A stretch of DNA of 64,000 nucleotides from Metridium senile (Eukaryota > Cnidaria > Anthozoa > Actiniaria > Metridiidae), in NCBI GenBank assembly GCA_949775045.1, contig OX459107.1, forward strand, positions 9,233,250-9,297,249. The letters run 5' to 3'. Below the pieces are notes generated by a model. The model saw only the letters and a list, made by a program, of their open reading frames with translations. It did no database searches and was not told where the DNA came from. Position numbers and translations under genes: made by a program. Each line of letters starts with the position of its first letter. Position 1 is the first letter of the stretch. Positions 25,201-35,900 of the stretch are shown one piece after another.

Positions 25201-28200
25201 TTTGGCATATTGTACAGCAGTGCTAGATAACATGAAACTGGTCTATTATACACTGAGAGTGATTTGTTACATTAAATGTTATTTAATATTTCAAAGCAGT
25301 TTAATCTTATTGTTTGTTATTGTAGGGTTAGTTTGGTGCAAGACAAGTACCCTGCCCATCTACTGAAGGAATGGGTCAAATGGGATAAACGAAAGAACTC
25401 TGAAAACGACAAACCTGGTAATTAAGGACTGCATTTGTTATTAATGTATGGAATATATATACAGTTGATGGACTCTCTTTGAATGACCACTCGGAGGGCA
25501 GTTTAATATTTGGCTTAGTATGATATAGTTAATGATAAGTAATATGTATGCAATATGAGCGGCCGATCTGTATGCAATATACAACAGCGATTGAGGACGA
25601 GGCGTTGTATATTGCATACAGATCAGACATGGATATTGAATAGTACGTACTTAGGAAAGAACTAACATTTGACTTTCATAAGTACTATTACAGCACGAAG
25701 CGGCTTACTGTTTCCACCAGACAAACATTTTGGACACTTTTTTGATTGAGAGGCGGAGTCATCACAAAGGTGCCGACACACCATTTGATAGCGAGTTTGA
25801 AACGCTATCAAATTGTGTGTCAGCACCTTTGTGATGACTCCGCCTCTCAATCAAAAAAGTGTCAAAAATGTTTGTCTGGTGGAAACGGTAAGGCGTGTCA
25901 CACTGTAATACAATATTTTACTAAAATTGTCAACTGAAGATAAAATCAAATCTGGCAGAGTAAATTCAGCAAATCAGGTCAAAATCTGTATGAGATTTAC
26001 AGAACTCGTCATGGACATTTATAAGTTCTTCTGTAAAATTCTCATTAATTATTCATGAATTTCATTATAATTGATTGTATTATTTCAACTATTTTTTTCA
26101 GATATCTTCCCTAAAGACCAACTCTTCCTAGTATTTGAATTTGCTAATGGTGGAACTGACCTAGAAAGCTTTCAGTTCAAATCTATGCCTGAAGCATTGA
26201 GTGTTCTAAAACAAGTTACTTTATCTCTGGCAATTGCTGAGGCTAGTTTAGAGTTTGAACACAGGGACTTACACTGGGGAAATGTACTTATTATAAGCAC
26301 TGACGAAGAAGAGACGCAATACACTGTAAATGGTGAAACAAAAGTGGTTGACAGCTGTGGTGTACATGTTAGTGTTATTGACTTTACTCTGTCAAGACTG
26401 AAGAAAGGTGAGCTTGAGCACAGGCAGTAAATGACACGAAATACATTTAGCAACAACATATGACTGAGATATGTTCAAATCTATTTTGACAATTAATATT
26501 TTGACGGCTTAATTTCATGATTGTGCGGATGACAATTATGTTGATGATAAGGATGATGTTATGATTGTGTTAATTAATGATTGTGATGATGATTGTAATG
26601 ATTATGGTGATGGTAATGATAAATGGGATGTGATGATTGTGATGATGATGATTGTGATGATTATGATGATGTAATGATGATGATTGTGATGATGATTGTG
26701 ATGATCATGATGATGATGATTGAGATGATCATGATTGTGGTGATGATGATAATGATAAATATGATGTGATGATTGTGAGATCAATTATGGTAATATTATA
26801 ACAGTCTGTGCTAATGATGGTAATGATGTGTCATGCTCTTCTTGATCAAGATTATATTGATGGTTTGTTATAACGTCATTCACCATGATGATAATTATAG
26901 TGTGTTATTCACAATCGTGATAATAATGTCTGATGCATCTTGACATTTGTTTTAGATGGTGTCATAGTATTTTGTAATCTGGCTGAGGATGAGTCTCTCT
27001 TCACTGGTCAAGGGGATTATCAATTTGATATCTACAGAAAAATGCAACAAATAAACTGGTGAGCTACACTTATAGTTGTTACAATACCCCCCTCAGTGAT
27101 TATGTTATACTAACACATATGGATAGAGTGGTTTTCATTAACCTGTAAAATACACTAGTGTAACACTCTTTACAGTGCAACTCGCCGTACCGTAGTCACC
27201 TACACAAACTTTTGATGACTTTTTTACATTATTTTGACATTTTTTCATCTCAATTAGACCAATTACAGACATCAAAGTATCTTAAGTCTCCGCCTCTTAT
27301 CGATATTAACTCCGCCTCTCGATATAAACTCCGCCTCTCTATATAAACGTGTATCTGATTGGTCCGATTGAGATGAAAAAATGTCAAAATAATGTCAAAA
27401 ATTCATCAAATGTTTTTGTAAGTGACTACGGTATGGCGAGTCGCACTGTAATACACTCTAATTCCATTGTGTTCTTTTATGGTTATTTGACTATTACACT
27501 TTAACTAATACACTTTGCTTCACGGGTTAACGAAAACCACTCTACCACTCACACGAAAAGTATTGTGTATGCTCTCCTTGTGACATGGATGATTTTTTAC
27601 CCCAAAGAGCTTTCATTAAAAAAAAATTAAAAAAGCCCAGCTATGCATAATACTTATCATAAAACATGCCTGGGAATTTTTCAATCCTTTAAAAGATATC
27701 AAGATATTCTAAAAGATACCAAATTACCAATATTAACCCCAAAGAGACAATTATGACCATACCTATTACTTTTACCCTGAGCTATTTATAAAACTAATAC
27801 AGTAAAAACCTGCATAAAAGAACAGTTCACAGTTCTCGTTGATTAACTTCAGCCTTGATAGCAAGTATTATATTCTTAAGAATTTGGCTACAGCACGTGG
27901 TAACACATTATCAAACAATTGGCCATGTTCTAAATGACAAGGGGCAAGGAGGGGACTGGGTACTAGTTTCTAGATTTAATGCAATTAAGAAATATAGCCC
28001 ATAGCATGAAAGAGCACAACAAAATATACAATATTACAGAATTACATTATATTATGTTGAATAATGACCAAGTAGCAGCCTTTCAAATATGTGAAAAATT
28101 ATAAAGAAATGTATAGTTTGGAGGGACAGCTGTCCCTCCAAACCATACATTCCTTTGTAATCTTATATATGGATGTTTGAGAGACTATTGCAATGGAAAT

Positions 28201-28802
28201 ATACAACCAAATAGCATCAAAATTTGTGATATGGTATATGTTGATATGCTTTTTCATGTTATGTAGTTTATTTATTAATTGCATTAATTCTAGAAACTAG
28301 TACCCAGTCCCCTCCTAGCCCATCCTCGTTTAGAACATGGCCAATTGAAACACTTGCAAATTTCATGGGTCATAGTCAAATTCTAAAGAATATATTACAT
28401 GCTATCAAGGCTGAGGTTGATGGAAGAGAACTGTGAAATAATCTATTCAAGCACCCAGAACATGAAGAGCATGTTACAATGACTTTGTTGAAAAACCACT
28501 TCAGCCTAACATGGACAATCACTGGTTCCTTTATGCTGGTGTTTTTTACTGTAATGCTAAATCAAATGTTTATGATGATCTAAAATATTTATTATAATTG
28601 TTGTTTCAGTAATGAATGGGAGAAATTTACCCCAGCAACTAACATCCAATGGCTGCACTACCTAGCAGACAAAATTATCAACAAGAAGTTTCCTTCAAGA
28701 AACAGGGCAGCAAGTACAGCCTTGAGACGATTCTATGGAAGGATACTTCAATACCAGTCAGCCAGAGAATTCGTTGAATGTGATGACAGTGGATTTTTCT
28801 AA
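19247..28802 (+). CDS. HASPIN: Haspin, histone H3-Thr3 kinase
   Basis: Atypical nuclear kinase that phosphorylates histone H3 Thr3 in mitosis and so recruits the chromosomal passenger complex to centromeres. Exons: 19247-19389, 19874-21209, 21876-21994, 22753-22843, 23250-23335, 23557-23584, 24902-24948, 25326-25417, 26102-26407, 26956-27058, 28610-28802 (2544 nt, 847 aa, all GT-AG and in phase). Residues 1-530 are a Ser/Thr-rich, low-complexity regulatory tail beginning with a basic patch, MPYKRRVVNTYGRHRFR. The kinase domain starts near 535: glycine loop GEGVYGEV (542-549), VALK lysine 563, catalytic loop EHRDLHWGN (Asp703) and VIDFT (Asp741). VIDFT replaces DFG, as is typical of haspin. 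The conserved QGDYQFDIYR lies downstream. The protein ends SGFF. The terminal exon seeds a tandem repeat. Confidence 0.96.
21338..21563. mobile_element. TTA-flanked inverted-repeat element (PIF/Harbinger-like)
   Basis: Ends GGGGTGGACCATTTGACTTT and AAAGTCAAATGGTCCATCCC are inverted. TTA lies on both sides (21335-21337 and 21564-21566), the 3-bp duplication typical of PIF/Harbinger. It sits just downstream of haspin exon 2. No transposase. Confidence 0.65.
21653..21783. mobile_element. TA-flanked palindromic element
   Basis: Arms CCCTGGGTTCCAGAGGCTCT and complement, about 50 bp each, around a short loop. Each end is flanked by TA. Lies in haspin intron 2. Confidence 0.7.
22213..22566. mobile_element. 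Element rich in CACGAATCACG words
   Basis: Bounded by GAGGGTCCCCT and the roughly inverted AGGGACCCTC. The interior repeats CACGAATCA, TTCACGCAAAA and similar words. A relative occurs at 13300-13375. Lies in haspin intron 3. Confidence 0.5.
23612..24790. repeat. 40-bp satellite in haspin intron 6, plus degenerate continuation
   Basis: From about 23657 to 24420 a 40-bp unit (CAATCAATCAGCCAACCAAT then CAATCAATCAACTATTTATT) recurs about 19 times. From 24425 to 24790 it passes into a longer-period array of CCAGCCAATCAGCC and AAACAGTCAATTGGTCAAAT blocks. It begins 27 nt after the 5' splice site of the 28-nt exon 6 and fills nearly all of the 1.3-kb intron. Confidence 0.93.
25018..25236. mobile_element. 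Family I inverted-repeat element
   Basis: Ends CATGTTATCTAGTACCGCTG and CAGCAGTGCTAGATAACATG are inverted, as are the inner ACAAAAGGCGCATTTGCACA and TGTGCAAATGCACCTTTTGG. Lies in haspin intron 7. Confidence 0.75.
25548..25627. mobile_element. Short palindromic element (GATCTGTATGCAATATACAA)
   Basis: Arms GATCTGTATGCAATATACAA and TTGTATATTGCATACAGATC flank a 22-bp loop. A partial relative lies at 53682-53712. Confidence 0.65.
25694..25895. mobile_element. ~200-bp near-perfect palindrome
   Basis: Arms of about 95 bp contain GTTTCCACCAGACAAACA, TTTGATTGAGAGGCGGAGTC and their complements. The centre is near 25795. Lies in haspin intron 8. Confidence 0.8.
26515..26790. repeat. (GAT)n-type microsatellite
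   Basis: GATGATTGTGAT variants in haspin intron 9. Confidence 0.85.
27125..27544. mobile_element. Family B element interrupted by a TA-flanked MITE
   Basis: Outer ends AGAGTGGTTTTCATTAACC and GGGTTAACGAAAACCACTCT are inverted. Inside, 27173-27448 is a separate element with ends CAGTGCAACTCGCCGTACCG and GGTATGGCGAGTCGCACTG, flanked by TA. The nesting shows the outer element is older. Haspin intron 10. Confidence 0.75.
27826..28441. mobile_element. Large inverted-repeat element with nested hairpin
   Basis: Outer arms carry CACAGTTCTCGTTGATTAAC and TTGATGGAAGAGAACTGTG. Inner arms carry GGACTGGGTACTAGTTTCTA and complement (near 27955 and 28310). At the centre, 28108-28152 is a palindrome around GGAGGGACAGCTGTCCCTCC. 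Haspin intron 10. A short relative of the outer arms lies at 22055-22165. Confidence 0.65.
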
Positions 28803-29420
28803 CAAAATACTGCAATAGTGAATGCAAGGCATGCGCAACAATAACGGGAGGCACTGAAGATTGCCTCGGCACCTCAACAAAGAATTTTAAAGAATTTGTT
28901 GAATGTGATGATTGTGGATTTTTCTAGTAAAAAACTGCAATAGTGAATGCAAGGCATGCTCAATAATAACAGGCACTCAAGATTGCCTCGGCATCTCAAC
29001 AAATAATTCAGAACTTATTGAATGTGAGATGGCAGTGGATTTTTCTAGCAAAAAAAAAACTGCTATTGCCAATGCAAGGCATGCTCAATAATAACAGGCA
29101 CTTAAGTTTGCCTTGGCATCAACAAAGAATTCAGAACTTGTTGAATGTGATGTGATGTGATTTTTCTAGCAAAAAAACTGCTATTGCCAATGCAAGGCAT
29201 GCTCAATAATAACAGGCACTTAAGTTTGCCTCGGCATCAACAAAAAAATCTGAACTTGTTGAATTTGACAAGTCATGCAGAAAATGCAGAATGCAATGCA
29301 TGCAACTGGCATTTATTGCCATTACACAAGACATAACATTGATGGCATTCACCCAAGTGCAGATTGCCCAAGCATTTCAACAAAGAATTCAGAACTTGTT
29401 GAAATTGACAAAAGTGGGCT
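28766..29420 (+). repeat. ~120-bp tandem repeat seeded by the haspin stop-codon region
   Basis: The first unit contains the last 12 haspin codons and stop. Units recur near 28885, 29005, 29128, 29245 and 29383. They carry GAATTTGTTGAATGTGATGA-like, GGATTTTTCTAG-like, AATGCAAGGCATGCTCAATA and GCCTCGGCATC blocks. The copies form the haspin 3' UTR and diverge progressively. Confidence 0.85.
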
Positions 29421-29703
29421 TTTCGAGTCAAAAAAATGCACATTGTATTGTACATACTGTATAAAAGAAACACTACACTGGTGAAGTCACAGTAATTTAA
29501 TTAATAGTAATTTAATATATAAATCAAATATAGGTCAAAGAAAACAATGAGTTTAGAGTCTACTTCTATTAACTATTAGTTAGCATAAAATTATTCTTTC
29601 ACAGGCAAAGGAAAAAATTATAAACGAATTTGAGAAAAATGACATTTTTTTTTTCATTTTTCTCAACTTTGTTGTATATTTGCTGCTGTTGTGTCCAAAG
29701 AAA

Positions 29704-29709
29704 AATAAA
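29704..29709 (+). terminator. Probable haspin poly(A) signal
   Basis: AATAAA about 900 nt after the haspin stop codon, just before the convergent end of PTCD3. No closer canonical signal was noticed. Confidence 0.5.
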
Positions 29710-29830
29710 TTACTGAGTAATTTGATTAAAAAAGGTTTATGTATAATGCACATGTTAGTTGGACCACAATAAATACATCAACGTCACTTTTTTTATTCTT
29801 TTGAGCTTCATTAATTTATTAAAAGTCTTT

Positions 29831-29836
29831 TTTATT
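29831..29836 (-). terminator. Probable PTCD3 poly(A) signal
   Basis: AATAAA on the minus strand (TTTATT on plus), 80 nt beyond the PTCD3 stop. Together with the haspin signal it implies tail-to-tail genes with at most about 130 bp between signals. Confidence 0.55.
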
Positions 29837-29915
29837 TACAATCAGCCTTTGACATGACACTAAATGCCCAAGGTAGCTTAACTTCCACCAGTCCTCATGT
29901 TAACTCCTCATTTCT

Positions 29916-32900
29916 CTAGTCTAAATGACAAAGAAAACTGTTAGTTTTAGTCTGATTGAACGAGAGGAGTACAATTATATGAGAAATCTCTGTAGAGTAC
30001 AAATTAAGTTTTTCAGCAACTATATAAATAAAAAATTGCACAATCTTCTCATACAATTCATAATTAATAGATACTCTTGATGTTTTTTTTAAGTTATCAA
30101 ATTGGACTCTCCTTTTAGGTGAAAAGGCTTTTAAAACATCACTTGTAGCTATTAATTACGAATTGTACTCAAGATCCTGCAATTTCCTGTACTCCAGTTT
30201 CAGGTTGTTTGTTACCTAGTCTAATGTTTATCTATAGTGCGAATCGAAAAACCTAGGCACCCAGAAATATTAATTTTTAGAAATCGTTTATTGTTCGTTG
30301 AACAACTCACAAAGAACTCTAACTAAAAAAATTTTATCATACTACACATCAGTCAAACTTCTTGCAGTGATATAATTGTTTCTGAGTTGTTCAACGAATA
30401 ATAAACAATTTCTAAAATATATCTAGTTGTCCACGGTTTTTTGGACTGTAATATATACAATATAGCCAATAAAATGAAATGTGCATCCAGCCCCAAACAA
30501 AGGGCTACAGCTCAAAACATCAGTAAAGTTAAGTTTACTGTGTTACATATTTCATTTTAATGGCTATAGTATATTTAGTTGAAATCCAACAGGTTTAACT
30601 GCAAAAGAGTTGAATAATGTTACCATGGCAACTCGGCATTGTCCTTATATTTAAGGATAATTATTTGGGGAATGGTATGCTTACTGTTGTTTCTCTCTCA
30701 TGTCTTGCAGGCATACTGAACTTTGCTCTTTGTTTATCTGAAATAATTATTCTTATGTTATAAGTGTATAGATATAAAGTACACCTGTTTTCATGAACAT
30801 TGTCAAAATAATGAAACGTTAGGAATTAATTGCCCTATTTCATTATGAGGTCACAATGTGTTTTAGTGGGGGATAGAATCGCCGAAAACAATGGTAATTC
30901 CAACTAAATCTTCTTTTTCTTTGAAAATTGAGCTTCAAATTATCTAATTTTTATGTATGTAATAATATACATGAAAAAATTACTCGAATTTGATTGGCTG
31001 AGAGCAGTGCAGTTCAAGTGTAACACAGTGCAGAAAAGTGTAACACAGTGCAAATTACATTCCGTACAGTGCAAATTACAAAAAAATAAATCGCTTATGA
31101 TAGGCTTTATTCCTAAATCATTTTAGTCACTAATGCTTGGCAGTAATTTAAAAAACACTTTAAGTGGCAATTCTCTCAAAAATCGTCGAAAATTTGTAAG
31201 AAAAATACAAAAAACTGACCAAGTTTTGAGTGGAAAGTTTTGAATTTTCCGCTTGAGCTCGAGCGCGCGCTTGCTTACGACATCAACACGTCATTTTTGG
31301 CGCGCGCTACTAGCCGAAAAATGACCCAAAAAAATGAAAAAGAGCTTGAGTTTTTTCATGTATATTATTAATAAGTAATCACATGGTTTCTCGTTCAATT
31401 TGGGATAATTCGCACTCATGTGTTTTTCAAAGAGCCAAATTGCACTTGACCTACGGTCTCGTGCAATTTGTACTCTTTGAAAAACACACTCGTACGAATT
31501 AATCCCAAATTGAACTCGAAACCATATGATTACCTATACTTATGTGTCTTTGTTATACTTTCATATTTATGGCATTTTGTTGTCATTTCTTTCCTATCTG
31601 TCTTGTAAATGCAATTTTATTGTGTATTCTTGTATTGTTGTTATGAATCTGTCCCCCACTGGCAACCATGATCCTTAGCGTTAGAACAATAGAATGTTTT
31701 GATGTGACGTCATAGTGAAATAGGGCAATTATGATCTGATTTACTGAAAAAGATGGCAATAAACTATAATATACCACAAAAGGTATCATTGACTAATGGA
31801 ATCACAGTAAGTACACTCAAACCGTGAACACTGAGTTTTTTTGTTCCTTGTTTAGCCTACATCCCATGAGCAAATAGATTAGTAATAAGATTTATTAGCA
31901 ACACTTGGTGTTTTTGAACTCACTGCTTCATTTTTAGAGGTTTTGAAGCATTAGAAAATAATAGCATGAAAAAGTAATGTGTTCATGGTTCGAGTATCCT
32001 CACTGTAATAGGATTAGTATTGAATAGCTAGACTTTTAGCTAACTTAATCAAGGCCGATATATACATCTTTTTCAAAAATCTTTGTCGCAATCAAAGATA
32101 CAGTTCATGCTCTGAAGTACACAAAGAATGTTGGTATTTCTTCTCTTATCAATTTATTTATAGCATATTTTGGTTGTACGTGTTTGTTTTATATGACGAA
32201 CAAGTCGTCGAAGTGGTAGATATTTAAACAAATATTCCTTTAAAAAACATGTACCAATTAACAGTTTATGTTCATATTACCGACACCCTTTGCAGCTTTC
32301 AGAGTGTGAACTGTAGCTTTGGCTGCGACGATGATTTTTGAAATAGGTGTATTTTAAGCTCCAGTGCACCTCTATTTTAGAAAATTAGGTGTATTCAAAG
32401 GGGTAGAGGGTTGGTGCAAAACATAATGTGTTCTTACCAAGTTCTTCCTGGTTGTCAAACAAGTCATTAATGTACATTCTGAAAGATAACAATGACAAGT
32501 TGAAAAATACACAGTAGACTTTTAGAAGGCTACAGATTTACACTTGTGAGATATCAAGTTGAACACTCAAAGATAAACTTCATACCTCCGCACACCCATG
32601 TAAAAATGTGTTTATTATATAATATACCATGTTTTAAATCAATAAATTATTTCAAAATGTTAAAAACATAGACATGTATGATAAATACAAACATCAACAC
32701 CGGACAAATGACTTGTGTGATATGATTTTTATCAGTGTGTGAAATCACTACAAAACACTATGTTATATAATAATAACAATAATTTATTTCTATTATATAA
32801 TAACATTTCTATTATATGATAATAATGTTTATACAGGTAAGTAAAAACAAAAAGGTTTTTACATGAAAGCTTCATTTTTTACCAACCTTTTAGCTAAGGG

Positions 32901-35900
32901 CATCTGTGTGTTGTCAAAGAAGTTACTTCTTCTTCTCTTGGGTACAAGGTAACCATACTTGGCCATCAACTCAAACACTTTCTGTTGGATTAGACAACAC
33001 CATTAGGGGGCTTTCATTTATTATTGTATAGGGGGGGGGGGGGGGGGTTGGTACAAGGTAACCATACTTGGCCATCAACTCAAGCACTTTCTGTTGGCAC
33101 ATACAACAACATTAGGGGGCTTTCATTTATTATTGTATAGGGGGGGGGGGGGGTGGTTGGTTGGTACAAGGTAACCATACTTGGCCATCAACTCAACACT
33201 TTCTGTTGGCACATACAACAACATTAGTGGCTTTCATTTATTATTGTATAGGGGGGGGGGGGGGGGGGTGGTTGGTTGGTACAAGGTAACCATACTTGGC
33301 CATCAACTCAAACACTTTCTGTCACTTTCTTTCTTTCTGTCAATATTAGCTGAGTTTAAAAAATTCCTATACCTTCAGTTTTTAAGATATAAAGGAAATT
33401 AGCGAGTAAACTAGTATAGGCTGCGTCGGTGTTTGATATAAATGATAGGTAATATAATGAAAGTTGTAACACCGTAAAAAATGTTGACTTATAAACTTCA
33501 CTGATGTTTCCTGCTTTAGCCCTTCGTCAGAGTAAAATTCTGTCACTTTCATTTTTTTAGTTTTTTTGATTTACAAGGTCACATGACCATATTCTGCAAA
33601 GGGCCTATTGCATAATCATCACTGATATTAAGTACTTTCCGTACGTCATGACTGCGAGCCGAATATTTTCCCATACAGCCCTCCTGTTCAGTCAATAAGT
33701 TTTTTATCATATGACCCGTATTTTGCCCGGCGCGCGCCATTTTTGTTGTGATGTTTCGAGTAGCAGGTCCGTATGTGTTTGTACGGACCAGGTGAAAAAA
33801 GCTGTACGGACCCCATCATGTGACTTTTTCCGAAGGTTTTCTTAAGAGCGTGCGCCGGGAAAAATGCAGGTCATATGATAATGTGTCTTACGTACCACAG
33901 CTTCATCTCTATCTCTGTTTATGCTGCAGCAGTCTAGTAGCTGTATCAACGCTGTGTACCTACAAGCAGATCAAATCAAGTATGTCAACATTCTTAGTTA
34001 AAACAATTAAAATTCCTTTTATAATGAAAATTAAAGGAATTAAAATAAATTAAATTATGCAAATACATCAATTTAAAGTGCATTATAACAAAAGATATTG
34101 TTTGTAAACACAATAGTTATTTACAGCAAGATGCTCAAGACTGTGACCACTGATAATGTATTTGCATACTTTTGTAGCGCCATCCTCCAATTAGCGTTTA
34201 GATCAGAGATAAGATAAGACAATCCTGTAATGCTGATTGGATAACAGCATAGACGAAAGTATGCGAATACATTAGTGGTGGTCACACTTTTGGGCGCTTT
34301 GCTGTAAATGTTTTTAAATAAATAACTTTGCTTTTATGGAGTCACTTAGTTCGTTGAGCAGGGGTTGGCGAACTTGAATAAACAACATTTCAAAGATTAA
34401 ACAGGATTAAAATTTCCTTGTGTATACACCTATTTCAATTAATGTTGATCATCTAGAAATGGTTGATCGGAGGCAAATACAAATAGCATTTTTCACGGTT
34501 ACTAAAAATAGATATTGCAAAGCCTTGTGGGATGGAAATGTGGACAAACTTTGTAAAAAAGGCTAGTTTGATTTCAAGGAAAAGAAGACCAATATCAGTC
34601 AAAAAACATAGTTTTCCATGAATTAGAAACAACAAGACAAAAAACATTGTTGCAGCATATCATAACTCGTGGGATATCTTATCAACACTCGAAGATAAAA
34701 TTCATATCTCCGCACGCCCATGTAATCTCCTCTATATATTAATGCAACATAATGCATCATCGTGACGATCTGTGGAAAGCGCTATTGTGAAAGTTCATTA
34801 AATGCCAAATTCCAAATGCATTGTTATAATCACACTTGAATGATTCCGAATTACAGATACCAGTATTTCAAGTAAGCATTAGTTTTCAAGCATGATCACA
34901 ATAGTAAATTTGCAATTTAATGAACTCCCACAATTCCTATTGATCTCAGATCAACCATTTCCAGATGATCAATGTTAATAGAAATTAGTAAAGTTTATTG
35001 CTTTTTCCTTCATACGAAAGCAGGACACCACAACAGTGTACAACGCTAATTGACAATGGGCCCTAGCTGCAGTATATCTGAGACCTGACTGCTGTGCCTG
35101 GAAATAATCCCCTGCTCTTTTTGAAGAGCACAACAAGATATTTTACGTCAACATTATATAGGAATTAGAGTGAAGGCAGACGGGACCTCCGGCTTTACGT
35201 CCCTATCCGAGAAGACGAGGCACATAGAGAGTAAAGTGTCTTGTCCAAGGACACAACGCAATCGCCTGGGCCAGGAATCTAACCCAGACCATTAGGCCCA
35301 GAATTTGATTGCCTGACCACTAGACCATTACCCCTATCTAAAAATATCTAAAAGTAAATAATACTTACGTTGGGTGGAAATTGTATTCATCAAACATCTT
35401 CATGACTTTCCTACAATGAAACCATTTAGCACAATTAATATCAATTAAAATAAATAATACCTTCTCTCTGTTCTGGAAACCTATTTTATTCTTTGTAAGC
35501 CTGCAGGCTCATTGTTTACATTCCCGGGCAGGGGGTTTGGGTATGATGGAGGAGGTGGGGGTACTCCCTTTGTCCAAGTGAGTGAGGGGCTCATTTATTA
35601 GTGTATGGGGGGGGGGGGGGGGGGGGGGGTTCGTCAATATTGCAGGGGAATGTATGTTGTTTTCAGAAACTATGTAGGGGGGGTTGTTACAAATTGTATG
35701 CTATAATATAGGGGTTTAGTGAAAATATAATGAAATATAAGGGGGTTATGATATTTTAGCCAACCAGAAAGGGGGGTTGGGTAATATTTGGAAAAGACAA
35801 CAGGTGTTTTTGCCGACCCTACCCCCCCTCCCACATACACTAATAAATGAAAGCCCCTAAGAGACTGTCTACTTACCAGGCTTGCTTGAGGTGACCTCCA

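Noticed and set aside
33896..33959. Alternative donor C|GTAAGA for PTCD3 exon 27
   Set aside because: It looks stronger than GTG|GTACGT but would break the frame into exon 28. The weaker donor preserves the conserved EAVKVFELM reading.
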